DNA of 64,000 nt from a virus. Positions 50,616-58,092 of the stretch are shown here, in pieces (the first letter of the stretch is position 1; the number at the start of each line of letters is the position of its first letter). Location of the stretch: the IMG/VR virus record IMGVR_UViG_3300003873_000004, positions 1 through 64,000 of that record. One strand, written 5' to 3'. The notes under the pieces are model-generated. The model saw nothing but the letters and a program-made list of their open reading frames with translations, searched no databases and was not told where the DNA came from. Made by a program: the position numbers and the translations under genes.

Positions 50616-51158
50616 ATGTTTGAAATTTCAAAGAATTTTCAAATTTGTTATGCACATAGAGTATTTTCTCAGAATGTAAATGAGAAGTATTCTGGGTCTT
50701 CTGATTGTCCATGTCAAAAAATTCATGGGCATGGAGGAGTCATTACGGTAAGTTTATCTGCTCCTAGTTTAGACACTAGAGGATTTGTTATTGACTATAA
50801 GGAATTATCATTCGTTCGAGATTTTCTTGATAATAACATCGACCACAGGTTTATTATATCAGATTTGGACCCAGGGTTTTTGAGATTGGTCGGCTATACC
50901 CCAGCACAGTTTAAAGCTATGTCATCTAAAATTTCGCTTCTTGATGAAGTAGGAATGGGATATCGAACATTTGATGATTCTGATGTTCATTTAGATTCAT
51001 TTGTGATGATAGAAAACATTAATCCAACCAGTGAGAATTTATCGAAGTGGGTTTACGAAGGCATAGAAAAGGTCATAAATTTGTCCGAATTCGATTGCAC
51101 TGTGAATTATGTCGATTGGTCAGAAACAGCAAAAACACACGCAAGGTACTCTAAATGA
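50616..51158 (+). CDS. queD: QueD, 6-carboxy-tetrahydropterin synthase
   Basis: A 180-residue PTPS-family enzyme that turns dihydroneopterin triphosphate into 6-carboxytetrahydropterin, the second step to 7-deazaguanines. The zinc ligands His14 (YAHRVF), His37 and His39 (KIHGHGG) and the Cys pair 31/33 (DCPCQKIHGHG) are visible, as is VIDYKELSFVRDFLDNNIDH; the family Glu is in NPTSENLSKWVYE. It is coupled to queE by an ATGA-type overlap and belongs to the DNA-modification block ending with dpdA. Confidence 0.9.
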   Translation: MFEISKNFQICYAHRVFSQNVNEKYSGSSDCPCQKIHGHGGVITVSLSAPSLDTRGFVIDYKELSFVRDFLDNNIDHRFIISDLDPGFLRLVGYTPAQFKAMSSKISLLDEVGMGYRTFDDSDVHLDSFVMIENINPTSENLSKWVYEGIEKVINLSEFDCTVNYVDWSETAKTHARYSK

Positions 51159-52054
51159 GCAAAGAACAAGAGATTTTAGTGTTCGAAACATTCTATTCGT
51201 GTCAGGGGGAATCGCTACGAGTAGGAGTACCGTCGATTTTCATTAGAGTGTTTGGCTGTTCTGCCTCTTGTCCTGGATTTGGTCAGCCAAAAGGGAAACT
51301 AATTCCAATCGAAGAAATGCCGCACAATACTTTCGATGCCTCTAAGATCACTAGAGTTGATCAATTACCTGTTTCGAATATTGGATGTGATTCGGCGGCA
51401 GCATGGTCGAAGAAATATCGACACTTGGCTAAGAAATATACAGTAGATTCACTGATAGAACATATCGAATCACTTGTTCCTAAATATGCGTACGAACGTC
51501 CAGATATTGTTATTACTGGTGGGGAACCGCTTCTACCAAAATTTCAGAAGTTCTGGGTAGAGTTTCTGAAAAAAACTCCAAATTTTTCTGAGATTACGTT
51601 TGAAACCAACGGCACGCAAAGGCTATCTACAGATTTGTTCGAAGCTATTACCAACGGAAATATCAGATTCACGTTTTCGGTTTCACCAAAGCTGGAAATT
51701 AGTGGAGAACCACAGAGCAAGATGTTGAAACCAGAAGCAGTCACATCATACAGGATGCTATATGCTTTTGATTGGTCTGAAACTGGACATAATGTTTATC
51801 TAAAATTCGTAATTCGAGATAACGATGATGTGGAAGAAGTTTATCATTTTATCAACGAATACCAGAAAGATTACAAGGAAGAATTGTCACTCAAAACATG
51901 TGAGAAGCCTACCGTTTATCTCATGCCAGAAGGCGCCACAATAGAAGGGCTAAAGTTGACAGAAACACAGGTGGCCAATATCGCGCTCGAAAATGGTTTC
52001 CGATATAGCCCAAGACTTCACTGCTCTTTGTTTGGCAATTCATGGGGCACGTAG
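51155..52054 (+). CDS. queE: QueE, 7-carboxy-7-deazaguanine synthase (phage-type radical SAM)
   Basis: 299 residues. YSCQGESLRVGVPSIFIRVF is the typical QueE start. The cluster motif is unusual: Cys35 and Cys39 (FGCSASCPGFGQP) lack the third Cys of CX3CX2C; Cys78 in NIGCDSAAAWSKKY is the likely third ligand, a layout I associate with phage QueE proteins. IVITGGEPLLPKF is the GGEP SAM motif. It makes CDG from 6-carboxytetrahydropterin. No queC follows in this window. Confidence 0.85.
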   Translation: MSKEQEILVFETFYSCQGESLRVGVPSIFIRVFGCSASCPGFGQPKGKLIPIEEMPHNTFDASKITRVDQLPVSNIGCDSAAAWSKKYRHLAKKYTVDSLIEHIESLVPKYAYERPDIVITGGEPLLPKFQKFWVEFLKKTPNFSEITFETNGTQRLSTDLFEAITNGNIRFTFSVSPKLEISGEPQSKMLKPEAVTSYRMLYAFDWSETGHNVYLKFVIRDNDDVEEVYHFINEYQKDYKEELSLKTCEKPTVYLMPEGATIEGLKLTETQVANIALENGFRYSPRLHCSLFGNSWGT

Positions 52055-52084
52055 AGACATTTTACTCTTGATTTGATACCAGTA

Positions 52085-52180
52085 TATCAAAAAGAAATTC
52101 AAATCGTTTCTAGACACACTCTAGGGGCTAGAAACACATTAAATAAAGTTCTTGACAAGTACAGATTAAGAGTGTAGCAT
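52085..52180 (+). repeat. 96-bp promoter repeat, copy 2 (before folE)
   Basis: The closest copy to 56038-56133, including the arms TTTCTAG and CTAGAAA and the end TTGACAAGTACAG; similarity continues about 20 bp further upstream (ACTCTTGATTTGATA). Confidence 0.9.
52152..52180 (+). promoter_or_regulatory. Sigma70-like promoter of folE
   Basis: TTGACA-17 bp-TAGCAT, 27 nt before the ATG at 52208, with a GAGAGG ribosome site. Confidence 0.78.
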
Positions 52181-52207
52181 CAATAGATCAAATTCGAGAG
52201 GTAATCC

Positions 52208-52834
52208 ATGCTCAAAGCCAATTCAAATATAGTAAAATATATGGAAGAAAACGGAATCACAAAACAAGCAATTCGGGATAATGTTGAGAAAGCATATCAG
52301 GGGGTCTTAGATGCCCTGCTGATCGACACTGAACATGATCACAATACGCGGGAAACCGCGCATCGAGTAGCTAAAATGATGGTGAATGAAATATACAAGG
52401 GCAGATATGAAGAAATGCCGAAAGTAACTTCTTTTCCAAACGACAAACATTATGATGGGTTGTATTCAGTTGGCCCTATCGAAGTTCGTGCCACCTGCGC
52501 TCACCATTCGATGCCGATTGTTGGCAATGCTTGGGTTGCTGTACTTCCGGGCAAGAGAGTTATTGGATTATCAAAGTTTTCTCGAATAATTGATTGGCTT
52601 TCTTCCCGCCCGACAATTCAAGAAGAACTTTGTGAACAGGTAGCAGACACACTGGTAGAAGTGACCGAAGCAAAGGGGATTTATGTTGTTATCAAAGCAT
52701 CTCATGGATGCTGTACCCAACGTGGTATCAAAGCATCGAATTCAAATATGACAACCGCAGTGATTCGTGGAGAATTTCGGGGCAACTCTGATTTGAAGCG
52801 CGAAGCTCTAGAACTGTTTGACGAGTTCAAATAA
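52208..52834 (+). CDS. folE: GTP cyclohydrolase I (FolE)
   Basis: A 208-residue type I GTP cyclohydrolase, the first step of deazapurine synthesis (GTP to dihydroneopterin triphosphate). Zinc ligands are in RATCAHHSMPIVG (Cys97, His100) and ASHGCCTQRGI (Cys168/169). RVIGLSKFSRIIDWLSSRPT and IQEELCEQVADTLVE are family signatures. It feeds queD and queE located just upstream. Confidence 0.93.
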   Translation: MLKANSNIVKYMEENGITKQAIRDNVEKAYQGVLDALLIDTEHDHNTRETAHRVAKMMVNEIYKGRYEEMPKVTSFPNDKHYDGLYSVGPIEVRATCAHHSMPIVGNAWVAVLPGKRVIGLSKFSRIIDWLSSRPTIQEELCEQVADTLVEVTEAKGIYVVIKASHGCCTQRGIKASNSNMTTAVIRGEFRGNSDLKREALELFDEFK

Positions 52835-52838
52835 TAGC

Positions 52839-52867
52839 TTGACAAGAGCATCGAAATAGTTTAGAAT
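52839..52867 (+). promoter_or_regulatory. Sigma70-like promoter of the PTPS-like/glycosyltransferase/dpdA operon
   Basis: TTGACA-17 bp-TAGAAT; three coupled genes follow without another promoter until 55463. Confidence 0.75.
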
Positions 52868-52886
52868 CACCAATAAGGAGATTAAA

Positions 52887-53237
52887 ATGAGTTTATATAC
52901 TGAAATTTTTGTGACATTTTCGTTCGAAGGGGAACATTGCTATCCAGACGCCCCAGACGAAGTGTCATATTTGAGGAATGTTCATCGTCATCTGTTCAAT
53001 GTTCGAGTTGACATTGATGTGGAGCATGACGAACGCGAGATTGAGTTTCACATGTTCAAACATGAACTACAATCTAGGTTTCGATCATATGAAGATTGCT
53101 CTAACAAATCTTGCGAGACGATGGCGCGTGAACTGGCTGGATACTTGCTTGCCAATTATCACGGTCGAGATTTCTCTGTGACTGTAGACGAAGATGGCGA
53201 GAACGGCGCCATCGTAACTCATATTAAGGACTTTTGA
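52887..53237 (+). CDS. Divergent PTPS-like small protein
   Basis: 116 residues. FSFEGEHCYPDAP followed by YLRNVHRHLFNVRVDIDVEH places three His (EH, HRH) in the arrangement of the zinc site of PTPS/QueD proteins, but the catalytic Cys-HGH pattern is absent. It is the first gene of the operon carrying the glycosyltransferase and dpdA; its stop overlaps the next ATG (TGATG). It may be a structural or regulatory QueD relative, or a protein of another fold with similar residues. Confidence 0.5.
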   Translation: MSLYTEIFVTFSFEGEHCYPDAPDEVSYLRNVHRHLFNVRVDIDVEHDEREIEFHMFKHELQSRFRSYEDCSNKSCETMARELAGYLLANYHGRDFSVTVDEDGENGAIVTHIKDF

Positions 53238-54286
53238 TGAGAAATTTATTTATCTTACCAATCGAACCAATCGAGAACCGTTACCCTGCAGACTGGTATC
53301 GATATGTTCCAAACCAGTTTCGAGATTATATTGCTGAAAATGGTCTAGACTTCGTGGTTCATCAGATCGATGGAATCTTTTCTGCTTCTAATTCGGGGAA
53401 TACAAATTTTCTAAACTTTGTCGATTCTCATGGATATAAAACATCTCAGATGTTTGCTGTATCTGAGCTGATTCAGAAGGGCGAGGTTCACGATGGTGAT
53501 GTGTTCCTTCTAACGGACGGCTGGAATCCTTGCGTCAACAATCTGAAAACGATGCTTGAAATGTCTAATATCGACGCTCGAATTGTTGGTGTGTTTCATG
53601 CGGGCGGCTGGGACTCGGCAGATATTATTCCAAATACAGTCAAAAATAAAGATTGGTTGTATGAATCAGAACTTGGAATGTTCTCCGCATACGATGACAT
53701 TATTGTGGCGACAAAGTTTCATGCCGATCTGATTATAGAATATAGTAACATTGAAGTTTACCCTATCACCGTTTGCCCTTTCCCGATGGAATATATGAAG
53801 GACACATTGAAGAAATATGTCATCCCAGATTCAAAAAAACGAGATATTGTGGTGTTTCCTCATAGAAATTCACCAGAGAAGCAGCCAGATTTGGCAGACG
53901 AAATCGGCAAGCGTTTGAAACTGCTAGGAATAACGTACATCAATTGCCGCGATTACAATTTCACTAAAGATGAATATTATCAACTACTGGCACAATCAAA
54001 GGTGTGTTTTTCTGTATCGTTACAAGAAACTCTTGGCATTGCACAATTTGAAGCCGCTCTGCTCGGAGCCATGCCATTAGTGCCGAATCGTTTATCCTAC
54101 ACAGAAATGTACCATGATGCGTTTAAGTATGTCAACGATAACGATATTGTTCAGCGAATAGTCGATATGTTGGAATTTCCTAAGCACAAACAGGATGCTT
54201 ATATCCATAATGTTGATTATGTTGGAAACAATTTTTTTGACGGCAACAATGGATTTTATCAAACGGTCTTGGGAGAACAACGATAA
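53237..54286 (+). CDS. GT-B-type glycosyltransferase
   Basis: 349 residues from the ATG at 53237 (AAGGA upstream, TGATG overlap). The N-terminal half includes DVFLLTDGWNPCVNNLKTML and GVFHAGGWDSADI. The C-terminal Rossmann half has DIVVFPHRNSPEKQPDLADE and YYQLLAQSKVCFSVSLQETL followed by GIAQFEAALLGAMPLVPN, the donor-binding E-x7-E pattern (Glu in LQETLG and QFEAALLG) of GT4-like retaining enzymes. Its stop abuts the dpdA ATG. The operon context suggests it may act on a modified base; the substrate is unknown. Confidence 0.8.
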   Translation: MRNLFILPIEPIENRYPADWYRYVPNQFRDYIAENGLDFVVHQIDGIFSASNSGNTNFLNFVDSHGYKTSQMFAVSELIQKGEVHDGDVFLLTDGWNPCVNNLKTMLEMSNIDARIVGVFHAGGWDSADIIPNTVKNKDWLYESELGMFSAYDDIIVATKFHADLIIEYSNIEVYPITVCPFPMEYMKDTLKKYVIPDSKKRDIVVFPHRNSPEKQPDLADEIGKRLKLLGITYINCRDYNFTKDEYYQLLAQSKVCFSVSLQETLGIAQFEAALLGAMPLVPNRLSYTEMYHDAFKYVNDNDIVQRIVDMLEFPKHKQDAYIHNVDYVGNNFFDGNNGFYQTVLGEQR

Positions 54287-55459
54287 ATGAAAAGAAAATC
54301 AATATATTTTGCCTCTCTGAGTTGTGCAACTTCGAGTTATCTAAAGAAAACAGATGAAGAATTTCGAGCGATGGATCCTGCGCTATGGGAAGTTTCCCCG
54401 AGATTTGTCAACAAGAATGATACGTTTTATCACAAAGACGCTCTATTTTCTGCCTCACTTCACCAGAAACTTTATCCAGACTTGCGTAAACAACTTCATT
54501 TAGATGACGATGTTAATATTTTTGTCGATAGTGGTGGATACTCTTTGGTTGCTGGTACGATTACAGAGAAGACTTGGAATAACGAAACTGCGCTAGCTTA
54601 TTCAGAACGCAATGGTAATATCTTTCCTATCTTAGATAGACCAGTGAGTAACGCGGTAACACCAGCAGATATCCAAGCATGTCTCGACAAGACCATGATC
54701 GCTGCGAAATATTATGAAGAACATAGAACGAAAGATTCTTGTGACATTCTCAATGTGTTGTCTGCTCGGACTTCACATGACATGGAACATTGGTATAATT
54801 CAATGAAGGAATTTTCTTTCGAAGGATGGGCACATGGTGGTCATAGTGGTAATCTGAAAGTTGCCCTCAAAGGTATATTGTTTCTTCTAGCGAAAGGGGA
54901 ATACGACAAAGATCGAATTAAATTTCATCATGTTTTTGGAATATCTGGAATGGCCGCGATTGTTTACTTTGCTTTGGTTCAGCAATTGCTCAATAAAATG
55001 GGCGTAGATATCCAGCTAACCTTCGACAGTTCTTATTTCCAGAGACAGATGGGATTTGGGGCAGTGTTTATCAACCCAAAATGGACAGGCATGGGAATCT
55101 TACCATATTCTAATAAGAACGATTATTCGCATATGGATGACGTGCCAATGGTCTGTGACTGTGCCATCTGTAAGACTGTGCCATCTGTCAAGAAGTTCCT
55201 AGAGTCATCAATGACATTTTACATGAAAGGTTTGACTCATAATTTGTTGATGATGGATCGAATCAAACATCAAGCAGAATCAATTTTCGATACAGAAATA
55301 TTAGAACAGCAGAAAACTGTATTCGGAGCAGAAATATACAATAATACACAACTTCTTCGTAAAGCGTTCGCAAACCCAAAAGCTGGCATGGAATATATTG
55401 ATCGAATGTCGTTGAAAGACTTGGGCAACTCCCCTGTCAGTTTAGAAAATTTGTTTTAG
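54287..55459 (+). CDS. dpdA: DpdA-type deazaguanine DNA transglycosylase (TGT family)
   Basis: 390 residues of the tRNA-guanine transglycosylase superfamily. Seen: the base-site Asp in IFVDSGGYSLVAG (Asp81), FPILDRPVS, GWAHGGHSGN, HHVFGISGM, the nucleophile Asp in LTFDSSYFQRQMGFG (Asp247), and zinc Cys in VCDCAICKT (290, 292, 295). DpdA enzymes exchange guanine in DNA for a 7-deazaguanine. Together with queD, queE and folE it indicates modified genomic DNA. Directly coupled to the glycosyltransferase. Confidence 0.85.
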   Translation: MKRKSIYFASLSCATSSYLKKTDEEFRAMDPALWEVSPRFVNKNDTFYHKDALFSASLHQKLYPDLRKQLHLDDDVNIFVDSGGYSLVAGTITEKTWNNETALAYSERNGNIFPILDRPVSNAVTPADIQACLDKTMIAAKYYEEHRTKDSCDILNVLSARTSHDMEHWYNSMKEFSFEGWAHGGHSGNLKVALKGILFLLAKGEYDKDRIKFHHVFGISGMAAIVYFALVQQLLNKMGVDIQLTFDSSYFQRQMGFGAVFINPKWTGMGILPYSNKNDYSHMDDVPMVCDCAICKTVPSVKKFLESSMTFYMKGLTHNLLMMDRIKHQAESIFDTEILEQQKTVFGAEIYNNTQLLRKAFANPKAGMEYIDRMSLKDLGNSPVSLENLF

Positions 55460-55462
55460 TGC

Positions 55463-55491
55463 TTGACAAGACCAGCAAAAGGGTTTAGACT
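55463..55491 (+). promoter_or_regulatory. Sigma70-like promoter
   Basis: TTGACA-17 bp-TAGACT. The next ATG (55498) is only 6 nt past the -10, so a leaderless message, or a start at the ATG at 55510, is likely. Confidence 0.72.
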
Positions 55492-55497
55492 TGGCTT

Positions 55498-55680
55498 ATG
55501 AAGAAAAAGATGACTGAAAAAGTTTTGCGTGATTTGTTTCAAGAGCAAATTGACAGGATAGATTCAAAGATGGAGGATCTTCAAGATATTCTCTACGATT
55601 TAGACAGCATAAAAGATGGTCTTAGAGATACACTTGGTAGAATAATTTATGAAAATTTTGAGGAGAATGAAAATGTATAG
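55498..55680 (+). CDS. Small coiled-coil protein
   Basis: 60 residues, helical and charged (EQIDRIDSKMEDLQDILYDL) with heptad spacing suggesting a short coiled coil. The start at 55498 is close to the expected transcription start; an internal ATG at 55510 would give 56 residues. It overlaps the next gene by 8 nt. The function is unknown. Confidence 0.55.
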   Translation: MKKKMTEKVLRDLFQEQIDRIDSKMEDLQDILYDLDSIKDGLRDTLGRIIYENFEENENV

Positions 55681-56008
55681 TTGTCCAGTAGAAGATTATA
55701 CTCCAGATGCTTGGAAAATTATGAAAATATCAGGCGACAACGGGCCCGCATATAAAGTTTTGTCTGGATGGAATAGCGGTTATTTGACCACTGATGGCTG
55801 GCGTCTTAATAGTGGTATAGAAAAGGTCGAAGAATCCGGCGAGTTTTATTATATCACTGGCAGAAGTGGGTCTATCATAAAGGCTAACAAGAAAGCGGAA
55901 GGCTTTATTTCGGCTAATCGAAGTATTTTTGATAAGCTAAAAGAGCAGGAAACAGAATCTCTGAAAATTGAAACAATTGATATGAAAGATTATTTGAATC
56001 AATCCTAA
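55673..56008 (+). CDS. Unknown small protein
   Basis: 111 residues from the ATG at 55673, 7 nt after AGGAG. Beta-rich N-terminal part (YKVLSGWNSGYLTTDGWRLN, FYYITGRSGSII) and a helical charged tail. No family is recognised. Coupled to the preceding coiled-coil gene. Confidence 0.6.
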   Translation: MYSCPVEDYTPDAWKIMKISGDNGPAYKVLSGWNSGYLTTDGWRLNSGIEKVEESGEFYYITGRSGSIIKANKKAEGFISANRSIFDKLKEQETESLKIETIDMKDYLNQS

Positions 56009-56037
56009 GCCACTTTACTCTTGATTTGATAGCAGTA

Positions 56038-56133
56038 TATCAAAAAGAAATTCAAATCGTTTCTAGACACTCTCTAGGGGCTAGAATATCAGTAAAGAAA
56101 GTTCTTGACAAGTACAGGACGGGAGTGTATCGT
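56038..56133 (+). repeat. 96-bp promoter repeat, copy 3
   Basis: Highly similar to 52085-52180; the promoter part has drifted (-10 TATCGT). Confidence 0.88.
56105..56133 (+). promoter_or_regulatory. Sigma70-like promoter, degenerate -10
   Basis: TTGACA-17 bp-TATCGT. It ends 1 nt before the likely TTG codon of the next gene, so it may instead serve an internal start. Confidence 0.5.
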
Positions 56134-56134
56134 A

Positions 56135-57100
56135 TTGACAAAATTACAACCATTTAGTAGCGCGATTGCGGAGATACAATTTGGCAGTCATCTCTACAAA
56201 TTAAACACAGAAAACTCTGATCGAGATTATGCTGGAATTTATCTTCCTACGATCGATGATATTTTACTCGAAAATGTAACAACGGTTATCGACATAAGTG
56301 ACAATAAGAAAACAAAGAACGGCCCAGAAGATATTGATCGAAAGTTTTATTCGCTTCGAAAGTTTATGTCACTGGCAGCAAAAGGCGATACCAATGTGAT
56401 GGACATGCTTCATTGCTCGGATTCGGATATTCTAACCACATCTGATATTTTTGACACACTTCGAGCAAATCGTTCAAAATGTTATACGAAAAACTGCTCG
56501 TCGATGGTTGGATATGTGAAAGCACAAGCCAATAAGTATGGCGTAAAGGGTTCCAGATTATCAGCAGTAAACAAAGCCTTGAAAATGTGCGAGGCAATAC
56601 GCGACAAATCACAGACCCTTTCTGACTACTGGGATTTTATTCCTGTATCAGAATTTTCTAAGTTGATCAGCACAGATACAGAAAACTCGGGCGTTCAAAG
56701 ATTCTATGAAGTATGTGGTAGAAAATATCAGGATTGTTTGACGTTTGAAGAGTTTGAAGAAAATATGACTGCTTTGAAATCGAAATATGGAAGTCGGGCG
56801 GAGAAAGCAGAATCTAATGATGGTGTAGATTTCAAAGCGATTTCACATGCTCTACGCGTAGGATATCAGACACAGGACATATTAACCAAAGGAACATATG
56901 GTTTCCCTCTTGATCAAACAGAATATATCAAAAAAGTAAAAGCAGGTGAAGTAAACATTGGCGATGTTCGACAAGTCTTAGAAGATTTGGTGAAAAATAT
57001 CAAAGTACAGATTGAGGAATCAGATTTGCCAGAAGAACCAGACACAAAGTTCTGGGACGATTTGTATTTGAAAATTTGTAGAGATCATTACTCAATATGA
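56135..57100 (+). CDS. Predicted nucleotidyltransferase
   Basis: About 321 residues. FGSHLYKLNTENSDRDYAGI near the N-terminus is the GS...SDxD metal and nucleotide site of the MNT/Pol-beta-type nucleotidyltransferases common in T4-like phages. The rest is helical (KFMSLAAKGDTNVMDMLHCS; KAISHALRVGYQTQDILTKG). The start is uncertain: the TTG at 56135 directly follows the -10 of the nearest promoter, so translation may begin downstream or the gene may be read from 55463. It overlaps the next gene by 4 nt. Confidence 0.75.
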   Translation: MTKLQPFSSAIAEIQFGSHLYKLNTENSDRDYAGIYLPTIDDILLENVTTVIDISDNKKTKNGPEDIDRKFYSLRKFMSLAAKGDTNVMDMLHCSDSDILTTSDIFDTLRANRSKCYTKNCSSMVGYVKAQANKYGVKGSRLSAVNKALKMCEAIRDKSQTLSDYWDFIPVSEFSKLISTDTENSGVQRFYEVCGRKYQDCLTFEEFEENMTALKSKYGSRAEKAESNDGVDFKAISHALRVGYQTQDILTKGTYGFPLDQTEYIKKVKAGEVNIGDVRQVLEDLVKNIKVQIEESDLPEEPDTKFWDDLYLKICRDHYSI

Positions 57101-57363
57101 ACCAATCTAAATTAGAATCTTTCATCGAGTCAATGATGAACACGCTGTCTGGATTTGTAATATCTTGGATGGCATGGGCGTTCGTTGTGGCTCCTCTATT
57201 TGGCTTACCTGTTGATATGACACAATCGTTCTGGATTACTGTTGTTTTCACTTTCATTTCTCTTGGTCGAAATTATATGGTTCGTCGAATATTTGTTGGT
57301 GGATTTCATCAGAAAGCAATCGAGTTGGCTAAAAGATTAAAGCCGATATTGGCGAGGTACTAA
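57097..57363 (+). CDS. Small two-helix membrane protein (DUF7220-like)
   Basis: 88 residues with two transmembrane helices (about 14-33 MNTLSGFVISWMAWAFVVAP and 45-60 FWITVVFTFISL), a Gly-Leu-Pro turn (LFGLPVD), and a basic C-terminal tail (RNYMVRRIFVGGF, KAIELAKRLKPILARY). The layout QSKLESFIESMMNTLSGFVI recalls a family of phage membrane proteins (DUF7220); the assignment is tentative. Coupled to the nucleotidyltransferase. Confidence 0.6.
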   Translation: MNQSKLESFIESMMNTLSGFVISWMAWAFVVAPLFGLPVDMTQSFWITVVFTFISLGRNYMVRRIFVGGFHQKAIELAKRLKPILARY

Positions 57364-57364
57364 A

Positions 57365-57550
57365 ATGCGCACATTAGACATAGAAAGACTACACAAAGTT
57401 CATTTTAATGTACTTAACGGGAAATTGTATCGCGGACAAGGAACAACAACATATCAGTTGGTTTGCCTTGCTCAAAGTTTAGAATTTGTAGATATGTTTC
57501 GTTATAAAAGATCACAATTCTACACTATATTTAATTCCGATGCTGTTTGA
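57365..57550 (+). CDS. Small unknown protein
   Basis: 61 residues, starting 1 nt after the previous stop. Basic and aromatic (KVHFNVLNGKLYRGQGTTTY, then FRYKRSQFYTIF). No family is recognised. It overlaps the next small gene by 11 nt. Confidence 0.5.
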   Translation: MRTLDIERLHKVHFNVLNGKLYRGQGTTTYQLVCLAQSLEFVDMFRYKRSQFYTIFNSDAV

Positions 57551-57701
57551 TATTCTCAAACTATTCGGATACGTTCGCTTTCGAAAAACATATGCCGATG
57601 AAGTGATAATCAACGATACAAAAAGAATTCGTTTTATTCCTGTGTGTCAACCAAACAGATTACGTGGTCTAAAGACAGAAATAATTGAAGAACTAAGATA
57701 A
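57540..57701 (+). CDS. Small basic protein (53 residues)
   Basis: An ATG inside the end of the preceding frame gives MLFDILKLFGYVRFRKTYAD and a basic remainder ending at the TAA 3 nt before the next promoter. The compact packing with its neighbours supports it; there is no strong ribosome site and no known family. Confidence 0.45.
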   Translation: MLFDILKLFGYVRFRKTYADEVIINDTKRIRFIPVCQPNRLRGLKTEIIEELR

Positions 57702-57704
57702 TTC

Positions 57705-57733
57705 TTGACAAGAGCAAAGAAATAGTTTAGACT
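57705..57733 (+). promoter_or_regulatory. Sigma70-like promoter
   Basis: TTGACA-17 bp-TAGACT with the TTATTGTATTGAAAGAGG leader, upstream of the receiver-like gene. Confidence 0.78.
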
Positions 57734-57768
57734 TATTGTATTGAAAGAGGAATAGAGAGGAAATAATA

Positions 57769-58092
57769 ATGTTCAGCATGTTATACATTGATGATATTCG
57801 GATGCCAAAAGAGTTTGGATATGATATTGTTCGAACCAGTCGCGCCGCCGTTACATACATGAAACGAGAAGGCTGCCCGCGCTACATTTCTTTCGATCAT
57901 GATTTGGGGGGTGAAGACAATTCTATGATCATTGTTCGCTGGATGGTTGAAACAGACATGGAGAAAGATGGGAAGTTCATTCCAGAGAATTTTGAGTGGT
58001 TTGTTCATTCTGCCAATCCAGTTGGCGTAGAAAATATCAATGGTTTGCTGAAAGGCTATCTCACATTTAGAAACGAATCGGAGAACGAATGA
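57769..58092 (+). CDS. Receiver-like protein (cyclic-phosphate-processing REC family)
   Basis: 107 residues. MLYIDDIRMPKEFGYDIVRT, SRAAVTYMKREGCPRYISFD and HDLGGEDNSM match the receiver-like domain family associated with cyclic-phosphate or RNA-end processing in phages and bacteria. The acidic pair IDD and the FDHDLGG segment would form the metal site. Coupled to the dNMP kinase gene by an ATGA overlap. The specific substrate is unknown. Confidence 0.7.
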   Translation: MFSMLYIDDIRMPKEFGYDIVRTSRAAVTYMKREGCPRYISFDHDLGGEDNSMIIVRWMVETDMEKDGKFIPENFEWFVHSANPVGVENINGLLKGYLTFRNESENE

